5,486 bases of DNA, from NCBI GenBank assembly GCA_005884855.1, contig VAZS01000144.1, positions 1 through 5,486 on the forward strand, written 5' to 3'. The stretch's first letter is position 1. Each line of letters opens with the position of its first letter. The position numbers were made by a program, and so were the translations under genes. Origin of the DNA: Alphaproteobacteria bacterium (GTDB taxonomy: Bacteria; Pseudomonadota; Alphaproteobacteria; Rhizobiales; Xanthobacteraceae). Below the pieces are notes generated by a model, which worked only from the letters and a program-made list of their open reading frames with translations, was not told the origin of the DNA and did not search any database. Of this stretch, positions 1 through 5,486 are shown in pieces.

Positions 1-1210
1 TGCCGAGATAGGTGAAGGTGATGCCGGGCCGCACTGGATAGGCGTAATAGGGCGGCGTCTCGATCCGCCGCGCCCAATGCGTCTTCGGCGGCGTCAAACC
101 CTCGGTGCGGCAATCATCGAGGATGGTGGCATCGAATGTGCCCGAGCGCACTGCCGCATTGAAGTCAGCGACGGTTTTTTCGAGCACGTTGGGATCGAGA
201 TCGCATTTGGAGGCCAAGCCGCCGATCGAACCGGCTTCGATTGGCGGGAACAAGGTAGGCATGAAGCTGTTGCGCGAGCTCGCGTCAAAAATGATGTAGG
301 CGATCTGGTCCGGTTGGGCGGCGACGAGGCGGCCCCAGATCGCATAGCGCTTCGGCCAAATGTCTTCGCCTTCGTCGTAGAAACGCAAGGCGCGGTTATT
401 GACCACGATCCCGAACACCACAGAATCGTGCCGCGTGATAATGCCGCCGTCGAACTTCGGGGCGCGGGCGTCGATCGCGACGGCGTGGCATTGAGTGGGA
501 TCGCCCACCTCCTGCACGCCCGATGCCAGCAGCATCTTGAGGATCGAGCCGCGATTATAGGGCGTGCCACGGATCAGGAAGTTGTCGGCGGCGTCTCCCC
601 AGTACTGCTTCAGCCATTCGATATTGGCCTCGAACCCGCCTGCGGCCGCGACCAGCGCGGAGGCGCGGACGGTAATGACCGCCTCGCCCTGCTTCAAGCC
701 GGCCGAGAGAAACATGCCGCGGTCGATCTCGAGGTCGACCACTTCGGCGTCATATAGAATTTCCACGCCGAGCTGTTCGGCGGTCAGATAGAGCGCATTC
801 AGCATCGCCCTGCCGCCGCCGAGAAAGAACGAGTTGGTGCGCCCAAGGCTGAGCGTGCCGCCGAGCGATGGCTGCCAGCGCACCCCCTGTTCTGCGATCC
901 AGCCCAGAATCTGCTTGGACTCAGCGATCATATAGCGCGCCAACTCCTCGTCGGTCTGGCCCTCGGTGACCCGCAGCAGGTCTTCCCAGAATTCCTGCTC
1001 GGTATAGGGCCCGGTCAGGATGTCGGTCGCGGCATCATGCGCACAGCGCATGTTTCGGGTGTGGCGGGTGTTGCCGCCGCGGTAGAATTTCGGGGCGCCT
1101 TCCAGCACCAGCACCTGGGCGCCAGTTCGCCGCGCGCTGATCGCAGCGCATAGCGCGGCATTGCCGCCGCCGATCACCAGCACGTCGTATTTACGGGTGA
1201 AGTCCACCAT
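1..1210 (-). CDS. tcuA: FAD-dependent tricarballylate dehydrogenase TcuA, 3' end outside window
   Basis: This is a flavoprotein of the fumarate reductase/succinate dehydrogenase flavoprotein superfamily. In Salmonella, TcuA oxidises tricarballylate to cis-aconitate and passes electrons to the membrane protein TcuB. I translated the minus strand from the ATG at 1210; the frame stays open for 403 codons to the window edge, against roughly 465 residues for the family, so the C-terminus is missing. An N-terminal dinucleotide-binding fold is visible: a hydrophobic strand, GGGNAA at residues 14-19, and a strand ending in Glu37, typical for FAD ribose binding. The segment at 241-256 (CHAVAIDARAPKFDGG) and the nearby GEDIWPKRYAIWGR stretch are, from memory, characteristic of TcuA. 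Near the edge, where fumarate reductases carry a HHTMGG-like motif, this protein has TFTYLG, consistent with a different substrate. The start lies 22 nt after the transporter stop; the only GGAG lies about 15 nt upstream of the ATG, so translation may be coupled. Substrate assignment is by family resemblance. Confidence 0.9.
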   Translation of the reverse strand, partial: MVDFTRKYDVLVIGGGNAALCAAISARRTGAQVLVLEGAPKFYRGGNTRHTRNMRCAHDAATDILTGPYTEQEFWEDLLRVTEGQTDEELARYMIAESKQILGWIAEQGVRWQPSLGGTLSLGRTNSFFLGGGRAMLNALYLTAEQLGVEILYDAEVVDLEIDRGMFLSAGLKQGEAVITVRASALVAAAGGFEANIEWLKQYWGDAADNFLIRGTPYNRGSILKMLLASGVQEVGDPTQCHAVAIDARAPKFDGGIITRHDSVVFGIVVNNRALRFYDEGEDIWPKRYAIWGRLVAAQPDQIAYIIFDASSRNSFMPTLFPPIEAGSIGGLASKCDLDPNVLEKTVADFNAAVRSGTFDATILDDCRTEGLTPPKTHWARRIETPPYYAYPVRPGITFTYLG

Positions 1211-1232
1211 GCCGTCTTGCGTTGGCTCCGGA

Positions 1233-2543
1233 CTATGCGGCGACGGCGGCGCGCGCCTCGATGGTTTCGCCGTGACGGAAGATCGCCAGAGTGGCGACGA
1301 TGCCGCTGGCGGCCGCGAACATCAGCCAGAACCCGGGCGCCGCCTTGTCGCCGGTGCTGTCGATCAGCCAGGTCGCCGCAAGCGGCGTAAACGTACCGAA
1401 CAATGCCGCCGCAAGGCTGAACGCCAGCGAGAAGCAGGTCGTGCGCACATGGGCAGGTACGACCTCGGTCAGCGCCGCCACCATCGCGCCGTTGTAGACG
1501 CCGAAATAGAACGAGAAGGCCAACTCGACGATCAGCATCTTGGGGAAGGTTGGTTCGACCACCAGCCAGGAGAGCATCGGGTATGCCGTGACCAGCGATA
1601 GTCCGGCAATCGCAAGCAGCACCGGTCTGCGGCCGATACGGTCGGAGATCGCGCCGCCGACCGGCAGCCAGATGAAGTTGGTGATGGCGACGCACAACGT
1701 CACCAGCAATGCATCGCGCGTGGTCAGCTTCAGCACCGTCTTGCCGAAAGTCGGGGTGTAAACCGTGACGAAATAGAAGGTCACGGTGGTCATCGCGACC
1801 ATCAGCATGCCCAATAGAATGATCTTCCAGTTGAGCGCGGCCGAACTGAAGACCTCCGATGCTGTCGGATGTCTCTTCATTGCCAGGAACACCGGTGTTT
1901 CCTCCAGCGTGCGGCGCAAGACGAAAATGAAGGGAATGATAAGGCAGCCGATGAAGAATGGAATCCGCCAGCCCCAGGCAGCGATGGTATCAGCGCTCAT
2001 CGATTCGCTAAGCGCAAAGCCGATGATAGCGGCGGCGAAGATTGCTACCTGCTGGCTTGCCGACTGGAAGGAGGTGTAGAAGCCCTTGTTGCCGGGGGTT
2101 GAAATCTCGAACAGGTAAACCGAGACACCGCCGAGCTCAACGCCTGCGGAAAAGCCCTGAAGCAACCTTCCCACCAGCACGAAGATCGGCGCTGCGATGC
2201 CGATGGTCGCATAGCTCGGGCAAACGGCGATGAAGACCGTTCCCATGGCCATGATCGCCAATGTCACGATCAAGCCCTGGCGTCGGCCGATCCGATCGAT
2301 GTAGGCCCCGAGCACGATGGCGCCCACCGGGCGCATCAGGGCGCCGAGCCAGAATGTCGTAAACGTCAGGAGCAGCGCCGTGGTTTCGTTGCCGGGCGGA
2401 AAGAAGGCCTTGGAGATGGCGCTGGCGTAGAAGCCGAACAGAAAAAAATCGAACTGTTCGAGGAAATTGCCGCTGGTCGCGCGCAGGATTGCGCCGAGAC
2501 GGGATTTGATCTGCGGGGGTTGTGTCAATGATGCTTCGGACAT
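1233..2543 (-). CDS. tcuC: MFS tricarboxylate:H+ symporter (TcuC/CitA type)
   Basis: A 436-residue inner-membrane transporter of the metabolite:H+ symporter branch of the major facilitator superfamily. It resembles enterobacterial citrate/tricarballylate symporters along its whole length (from memory), including the N-terminal [17 protein letters not shown] at residues 24-40. The two MFS loop motifs are present as DRIGRR at 83-88 and again at 301-306, marking the loops between TM2/3 and TM8/9. [15 protein letters not shown] at 125-139 is the usual MHS signature around TM4. About twelve hydrophobic segments can be traced and the length is normal. I chose the ATG at 2543 because GGGGAGAG sits 7 nt upstream. 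The frame extends up to 2651, but the extra 36 residues are polar and not MFS-like. Co-location with tcuA argues for tricarballylate uptake, although citrate or aconitate cannot be excluded from sequence. Confidence 0.9.
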   Translation of the reverse strand: MSEASLTQPPQIKSRLGAILRATSGNFLEQFDFFLFGFYASAISKAFFPPGNETTALLLTFTTFWLGALMRPVGAIVLGAYIDRIGRRQGLIVTLAIMAMGTVFIAVCPSYATIGIAAPIFVLVGRLLQGFSAGVELGGVSVYLFEISTPGNKGFYTSFQSASQQVAIFAAAIIGFALSESMSADTIAAWGWRIPFFIGCLIIPFIFVLRRTLEETPVFLAMKRHPTASEVFSSAALNWKIILLGMLMVAMTTVTFYFVTVYTPTFGKTVLKLTTRDALLVTLCVAITNFIWLPVGGAISDRIGRRPVLLAIAGLSLVTAYPMLSWLVVEPTFPKMLIVELAFSFYFGVYNGAMVAALTEVVPAHVRTTCFSLAFSLAAALFGTFTPLAATWLIDSTGDKAAPGFWLMFAAASGIVATLAIFRHGETIEARAAVAA

Positions 2544-2550
2544 GGCGCGT

Positions 2551-2558
2551 CTCTCCCC
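2551..2558 (-). promoter_or_regulatory. Shine-Dalgarno of the tcuC-type transporter
   Basis: On the minus strand this reads GGGGAGAG and lies 7 nt before the ATG at 2543. It decides the start in favour of 2543 over the upstream in-frame ATG at 2651. Confidence 0.75.
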
Positions 2559-2606
2559 GTTCGAAGTAGCCGGTGCGGAAATACTTCTCGCCGCCCGAAA
2601 CGTTAG

Positions 2607-2624
2607 TTGGCGTGTTTGCGCCAA
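2607..2624. promoter_or_regulatory. Perfect inverted repeat upstream of the transporter, candidate operator
   Basis: The arms TTGGCG (2607-2612) and CGCCAA (2619-2624) are exact reverse complements with a 6-nt spacer. The dyad lies 63 nt upstream of the transporter start, in the gap after lysR. No T-run follows on either strand, so it does not look like an intrinsic terminator. Its position and its pairing with a second dyad centred 45 bp away fit a regulator binding site. This is inference only: it does not carry a clear T-N11-A LysR motif, and short GC-rich dyads arise by chance. Confidence 0.35.
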
Positions 2625-2647
2625 TGTGCCACGGCTGCGCGGCGCGA

Positions 2648-2673
2648 CCAACCGGAAAACAACAATCGGTTGG
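2648..2673. promoter_or_regulatory. Perfect 7-bp inverted repeat after lysR, candidate operator or weak terminator
   Basis: The arms CCAACCG (2648-2654) and CGGTTGG (2667-2673) are exact reverse complements around a 12-nt spacer. The element begins 27 nt after the lysR stop and about 100 nt before the transporter start. On the minus strand no run of T follows the second arm, so an intrinsic terminator for lysR is possible but weak. It shares the CCAA/TTGG half-site core with the dyad at 2607-2624, which favours a shared protein-binding function. It could serve the LysR protein encoded next to it, but no family-specific consensus proves that. Confidence 0.4.
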
Positions 2674-2700
2674 GATGATGCGCTTGAGTGCGCGTGTTTT

Positions 2701-3600
2701 TCAGGTTTTGTTCTGTGTCGAGGCTTTCAGCCATTGCCGAAAAGCCGCCAGCTTGGGCGAATCCGTTTTCGCCTCGGGCGAGACCAGGTAAAAGCCCGCG
2801 TCCGCCGGCAGGGCTATCTTGAACGGGACCACTAGCCGGCCCTTGGCGATATCAGCCTCGACATAGGACGTCCGGCCCATTGCAACCCCGATGCCGTCGA
2901 TCGCCGCCTGCACCGTCATGAAAATCAGATCGAAGCTCAATCCGGGTTGCTTCGAGATATCCGTGGGCAGCCCAGCGGCGGTGAGCCAGAGTCGCCAGTC
3001 ATCGTCATAGCCGCCGCTACTATGCAGCAGCGTCCAGTGGGCAAGATCTTCCGGGCAGCGCAGCGGCTTGTCGGCCTTGAGCAGCGCCGGACTACACACC
3101 GGAAACAGTTCGTCGGCCATCAGCCAGTCAGCGCGCAACCCAGGCCAGTTGCCGCGGCCATAGCGGATCGCGGCATCGACATCGCCGCTCCTGAAATCGA
3201 CCAGGCTGGTCGATGTGGTGATGTGCACGTCAATTCCGGGATTGGTTTCCTGGAAATTGGAAAGCCGGGGCAACAGCCACTTGGCGGCCAGAGAGGCCAG
3301 CGTGGACACCGTCAACACATGACCGTCGTCCCTTCGCAACAGCCGATCGGTGGCGAGCCGCAGATCGTTGAACGCGGCACGGACACCCGGCAGATAATCC
3401 TTGGCCTGCGGCGTCAACGCCAGCGCGCGGTTTTGGCGGACGAAGAGGCTGATCCCGAGTTCTTCCTCGAGCCGCCGGATCTGGTGGCTGATCGCGGTCT
3501 GCGTGACGTTCAATTCGGAGGCCGCGGTGGTGAAGCTCAAGTGCCGGGCCGCGGCCTCGAAGGCGCGCAATCCATTTAGCGAGGGTAGTCTGGCGGTCAT
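2701..3600 (-). CDS. LysR-type transcriptional regulator, GcvA-like subfamily
   Basis: A 299-residue cytoplasmic DNA-binding regulator of normal LysR length. The winged helix-turn-helix occupies about residues 6-65, with the characteristic [19 protein letters not shown] at 16-34 and [12 protein letters not shown] at 38-49. The effector-binding periplasmic-binding-protein-like domain follows from about 93 to 295. [15 protein letters not shown] at 146-160 and the closing FYLVSPEAK...LAAFRQWL are typical of the GcvA/TrpI-like subgroup. The start at 3600 has no good Shine-Dalgarno. A tiny upstream reading frame ends across it, and a candidate LysR box lies just upstream. The gene is transcribed in the same direction as the transporter and tcuA, and divergently from the DUF1127 gene. 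Regulation of the tcu-type genes is the natural guess, as TcuR does in Salmonella, but its sequence places it with GcvA-like proteins, so I give no symbol. Confidence 0.95.
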   Translation of the reverse strand: MTARLPSLNGLRAFEAAARHLSFTTAASELNVTQTAISHQIRRLEEELGISLFVRQNRALALTPQAKDYLPGVRAAFNDLRLATDRLLRRDDGHVLTVSTLASLAAKWLLPRLSNFQETNPGIDVHITTSTSLVDFRSGDVDAAIRYGRGNWPGLRADWLMADELFPVCSPALLKADKPLRCPEDLAHWTLLHSSGGYDDDWRLWLTAAGLPTDISKQPGLSFDLIFMTVQAAIDGIGVAMGRTSYVEADIAKGRLVVPFKIALPADAGFYLVSPEAKTDSPKLAAFRQWLKASTQNKT

Positions 3601-3614
3601 TTTCGGGGTGGCAT

Positions 3615-3633
3615 ATTCATGAATTTATGTCAT
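3615..3633. promoter_or_regulatory. Candidate LysR box in the lysR/DUF1127 divergent region
   Basis: ATGA (3619-3622) and TCAT (3630-3633) form a dyad with a 7-nt AT-rich spacer. T3620 and A3632 give the T-N11-A pattern typical of LysR-family binding sites. A perfect 10-bp palindrome, ATTCATGAAT (3615-3624), overlaps its left half. The site lies 15-33 nt upstream of the lysR start, a position suited to autorepression, and within reach of the divergent DUF1127 promoter. The motif is short and degenerate, so chance occurrence is a real possibility. Confidence 0.3.
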
Positions 3634-3704
3634 GCGAAGTGGTACAAAATGTCGTTTGTAGAAGGGCGAAGCCAAGCAGATATTAGCGGTCATAGCTTAG
3701 CTTT

Positions 3705-3710
3705 AGGAGG
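3705..3710 (+). promoter_or_regulatory. Consensus Shine-Dalgarno of the DUF1127 gene
   Basis: AGGAGG lies 5 nt before the ATG at 3716. It is a full match to the anti-SD sequence, the strongest in the window. It predicts high translation and fixes the first ATG as the start over the internal ATGs at 3740 and 3752. Confidence 0.8.
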
Positions 3711-3715
3711 TCAAA

Positions 3716-3919
3716 ATGTCCAGCTTCACACATGAATCGATGATAAATGCTCATGGCCTCAGCCTTCTCGCCCAGATCCGGGAAACGCTGCATATCTGGC
3801 GCCAGCGCTACCTGCAGCGGCGCGAGCTGGCGCGCTGGACCGACCGCGAACTGCATGATGTCGGCCTGTCCTGGAGCGACGTCGTTCGCGAAGCCGAAAA
3901 GCCGTTCTGGCGAGCCTGA
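3716..3919 (+). CDS. DUF1127 domain-containing small protein
   Basis: A 67-residue basic protein. The C-terminal half carries the DUF1127 (YjiS-like) signature: LARWTDRELHDVGLS at 38-52, followed by D..REAEKPFWR ending at residue 66. The preceding segment, about 18-37, is an amphipathic arginine-rich helix. No signal peptide or membrane segment is seen. Proteins of this family are abundant in alphaproteobacteria. Some short members have been linked to RNA-related regulation and to phosphate or carbon physiology, but this one's function is unknown. The start is fixed by a perfect AGGAGG 5 nt upstream. It is transcribed divergently from lysR across 115 bp and is followed by a GC hairpin and then the GNAT gene in the same direction. 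A joint transcript with the GNAT gene is possible. Confidence 0.9.
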   Translation: MSSFTHESMINAHGLSLLAQIRETLHIWRQRYLQRRELARWTDRELHDVGLSWSDVVREAEKPFWRA

Positions 3920-3931
3920 GTCCACCCCATA

Positions 3932-3959
3932 GCCGGCGCCGCCAGTTGACGACGCCGGC
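3932..3959 (+). other. GC-rich stem-loop between DUF1127 and GNAT genes
   Basis: GCCGGCG (3932-3938) and CGCCGGC (3953-3959) are perfect 7-bp arms around a 14-nt loop. The hairpin begins 13 nt after the DUF1127 stop. Only a short ATGTTT follows, not a proper U-tract, so it is a partial terminator or an mRNA-stabilising 3' structure rather than a clear intrinsic terminator. It could separate expression of the small gene, with its strong ribosome site, from the weaker downstream GNAT gene. Confidence 0.4.
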
Positions 3960-3987
3960 AATGTTTCCAAACGACTGGAGCCCAGCC

Positions 3988-4608
3988 ATGACCGCGCTTC
4001 GCCTCGACGATCTGCGGCAACATTCGGACATCCTGCGGCTGCGCGACGGCAAGTCCGTCACGGTGCGCTTTGTCGAGCCGCGCGATGCGCAGCTGCTCCA
4101 GAACTACTTCCGCTCGCTCACAACCCGCTCCCGCTACAACCGCTTCCTGGGCGCGGTCAGCGAGCTGCCGCAAACCATACTGGAGCACTTCATCCATATC
4201 GGCGAGGCGAACCGCTTTAGCGTGATTGCGACCATGACGATCGATGGCATCGAGACCATCGTCGGCGAAGCCTGCTATGGATTTGACGACGATATCGATA
4301 GTTTCGAGTTCGGCCTGTCGATCGATGACCGCTGGCAGGGCCAGGGTATCGGTGCGGCGTTGCTGAGCAATCTGCAATGCCGCGCCGCAGCTCTCGGCGC
4401 GTCGGGCCTGTTCGGCGATACCTTGCGCTCCAACGAGGCCATGATTGCGCTTGCCCGCAAAGCCGGTTTTTCCTTTACCCGTCATCCTGACGACTGGAAG
4501 CTATTGCGGTTCGAAAAGCATATCGAGCTTGCGCCGGAGGCAATTCCCTGTGTCAGTTGGAGGCTTGCCGCGCAAAGCTTCACGTCGAGCGCGGCTCTGG
4601 CGAACTGA
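3988..4608 (+). CDS. GNAT family N-acetyltransferase
   Basis: A 206-residue cytoplasmic acetyltransferase predicted to transfer an acetyl group from acetyl-CoA to an amine. The acetyl-CoA pyrophosphate-binding motif A is clear: DDRWQGQGIGAALL at 113-126, containing the Q-x-x-G-x-G pattern. Motif B-like residues follow at RSNEAMIALARKAGF (147-161). The N-terminal VRFVEPRDAQLLQNYFRSL (26-44) and SRYNRF (48-53) resemble the GNAT domain found in Pat-type protein lysine acetyltransferases, here standing alone without the large NDP-forming acyl-CoA synthetase-like region. The substrate cannot be read from sequence. I chose the ATG at 3988 because GGAG lies 7 nt upstream. The in-frame ATG at 3961 and TTG at 3946 fall in or next to the hairpin and lack a ribosome site. 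The stop lies 4 nt from that of the convergent enoyl-CoA hydratase-family gene. Confidence 0.9.
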   Translation: MTALRLDDLRQHSDILRLRDGKSVTVRFVEPRDAQLLQNYFRSLTTRSRYNRFLGAVSELPQTILEHFIHIGEANRFSVIATMTIDGIETIVGEACYGFDDDIDSFEFGLSIDDRWQGQGIGAALLSNLQCRAAALGASGLFGDTLRSNEAMIALARKAGFSFTRHPDDWKLLRFEKHIELAPEAIPCVSWRLAAQSFTSSAALAN

Positions 4609-4612
4609 ACAG

Positions 4613-5438
4613 TTATTTCCCGCTGAATACCGCCTTGCGCTTTTCGATAAAGGCCTGCACCGCCTCACGGTGATCGGCGGTCATGGTGGTGCGGACCAGG
4701 CGCTCAGCTTCATGATCGCGGGCGGTGGCGAAATCGACCAGCAGGGCTTCATCGAGATTATCCTTCATATAGCGCATCGCGATGGCCGGCCCGTCGGCCA
4801 TCGATTTGGCAAGCGCAAAAGCCTCTTCCTGCAAGCTCGCATCGGGGACCACGCGGTTGACGATGCCGATCGCTTCGCATCTGGCGGCATCGACCTTCTC
4901 GGTGGTGAACATCAGCTCGCGTGCCCGCGCGGTGCCCACCAGTCGCGTCAACAGCCACGCGATGCCATAGTCGCCGCTTAAGCCGACCCGCAGATAGCCG
5001 GTGGAAACAAACGCCGACTGCGCCGCGATGCGGATGTCGCAGGCCATCGCGATACAGTCCCGCGCCGACGGCCGGGCCGGGCAGCGCCGCGATGGTGGGC
5101 TTGCGTACCGAGATCAGCGCGCCGGTGAGAAGGCGCTGACGTTCCTGCAGGTCGGCGACCTTCTCCTCATAGGACATTTCGAGCTTCTTCTTTTCGCGAT
5201 GGCTGCCCATGCCTTTGACGTTGCCGCCGGCGCAGAAGGCGGTGCCGGCGCCCGTTATCAGTAGCGCGCCGACCTCGGGATTGTCGCCGCAGCTCTTGAT
5301 CATGCTGCGCAGCGCCGGCGTCAAATCGTCTGAGAGCGCATTGCGGACTTCGGGCCGGTTGAGCGTGATCACGGCAACCCGATCTCGGATCGCACACAGC
5401 AATTCGCTGGTACCGGTATCGACGGTGATTTCGGTCAT
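4613..5438 (-). pseudogene. Enoyl-CoA hydratase/isomerase (crotonase) family gene with one frameshift
   Basis: Two frames together encode one crotonase-family protein of about 275 residues, a normal length. Residues 1-128 (5438-5055) contain NRPEVRNAL (27-35), the oxyanion-hole motif CAGGNVKGM (69-77), and GPAVGAGL at the break. The second frame (5053-4613) resumes at once with IAMACDIRIA and continues to the usual helical C-terminus. At the junction one T (5054) stands where a codon is expected, so the gene looks as if it has lost 2 nt (or gained 1). The residue aligned with the second catalytic glutamate of classical hydratases is Tyr149. An Asp in SGDYG (Asp157) matches the acid used by PaaG-type isomerases and some dehalogenases, so hydratase activity is doubtful even if the frame is repaired. 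The start at 5438 is supported by GGGGGAA 9 nt upstream. No slippery sequence suggests programmed shifting. Confidence 0.85.
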
Positions 5439-5447
5439 GTGTCGTAA

Positions 5448-5454
5448 TTCCCCC
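5448..5454 (-). promoter_or_regulatory. Shine-Dalgarno of the crotonase-family gene
   Basis: On the minus strand this reads GGGGGAA and ends 9 nt before the ATG at 5438. The alternative in-frame ATG at 5456 overlaps this element and has no site of its own, so 5438 is preferred. Confidence 0.55.
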
Positions 5455-5467
5455 ATTTGTTTTTTCC

Positions 5468-5486
5468 GTCATTCCGGGATGGTGCT
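5468..5486. repeat. Possible left end of a dispersed palindromic (REP-like) repeat, cut by the window edge
   Basis: The window ends in CGTCATTCCGGGATGGTGC plus one base. From memory, the CGTCATTCCGGG type of sequence begins interspersed palindromic elements that are common between genes in Bradyrhizobium and relatives. The inverted partner arm (…CCCGGAATGACG) would lie outside the window, so the palindrome cannot be seen here. It sits between the start of the crotonase-family gene and whatever lies to the right. Confidence 0.3.

Noticed and set aside
77..757. 226-codon open frame on the plus strand opposite tcuA
   Set aside because: It is the antisense shadow of a recognisable, continuous TcuA frame in GC-rich DNA. 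Its composition (many R, A, G, V and H) matches no family and it has no ribosome site.
2616..2631. Sigma-54-like promoter on the minus strand (TGGCAC followed by CGCA)
   Set aside because: The spacing between the GG and GC elements is one base short and the -12 element lacks TTGC, so it fails the strict sigma-54 requirements.
2544..2651. N-terminal extension of the MFS transporter by 36 residues
   Set aside because: The extension is polar and unlike MHS transporters, and an excellent Shine-Dalgarno sits at 2551-2558 before the ATG at 2543.
2947..3579. 210-codon open frame on the plus strand opposite lysR
   Set aside because: It lies wholly inside a clear LysR gene on the other strand and shows no domain signature. 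It is a high-GC antisense artefact.
3641..3658. GGTAC...CGTT resembling an alphaproteobacterial EcfG stress promoter before DUF1127
   Set aside because: The first element is GGTAC rather than GGAAC, and the spacer is only about 8 nt instead of about 17.
3946..3987. Earlier GNAT starts at TTG 3946 or ATG 3961
   Set aside because: Neither has a ribosome site and both lie in or against the hairpin. The ATG at 3988 has GGAG at a good distance and begins the family-like N-terminus.
3808..4485. 225-codon open frame on the minus strand opposite DUF1127 and GNAT genes
   Set aside because: It crosses two well-supported genes and their intergenic hairpin, and its sequence resembles no family.
5045..5060. 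Programmed ribosomal frameshifting in the crotonase-family gene
   Set aside because: There is no heptameric slippery run, internal Shine-Dalgarno or downstream structure at the junction, and this family is not known to use recoding.

Overview
The base composition (GC-rich, with G/C-biased third codon positions) and gene content suggest an alphaproteobacterium, most likely of the Bradyrhizobium/Rhodopseudomonas group. This rests on a short DUF1127 protein of the alphaproteobacterial type, the style of the proteins, and a right-hand edge that resembles the start of an interspersed repeat I remember from Bradyrhizobium genomes. The assignment is inference from reading, not from a search. The window is almost fully coding, and no gene-free stretch exceeds 300 bases. 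I see no rRNA, tRNA, CRISPR array, transposase or phage gene.

Left block (1-3600, all on the minus strand). In transcription order it holds a GcvA-type LysR regulator (2701-3600), a 12-TM major facilitator of the citrate/tricarballylate:H+ symporter type (TcuC/CitA, 1233-2543), and a flavoprotein recognisable as tricarballylate dehydrogenase TcuA (start 1210, running off the left edge). Transporter and dehydrogenase are 22 nt apart and almost certainly co-transcribed. Together they look like a uptake-and-oxidation module: import of tricarballylate or a related tricarboxylate, then FAD-dependent dehydrogenation of tricarballylate to cis-aconitate, which enters the TCA cycle. The electron-transfer partner TcuB is not in the window and would be expected beyond position 1. 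The 157-bp gap between regulator and transporter holds two perfect inverted repeats that are candidate operators.

Middle block (3601-4608, plus strand). A 115-bp divergent intergenic region separates lysR from a 67-aa DUF1127 protein with a perfect Shine-Dalgarno sequence. A GC-rich hairpin and a 206-aa GNAT acetyltransferase follow. A T-N11-A dyad just upstream of lysR is a candidate LysR site.

Right block (4613-5438, minus strand). An enoyl-CoA hydratase/isomerase family gene converges on the GNAT gene with only 4 nt between the two stop codons. Its frame is broken once, at about 5054, exactly at the codon aligning with the first catalytic glutamate of classical crotonases. It is either a recent pseudogene or a sequencing error. 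The last bases (5468-5486) may be the start of a dispersed palindromic repeat.

Overall this is an ordinary chromosomal metabolic region. I found no convincing undescribed system. The points most worth checking are the tcu gene order, the operator-like dyads and the frameshift.
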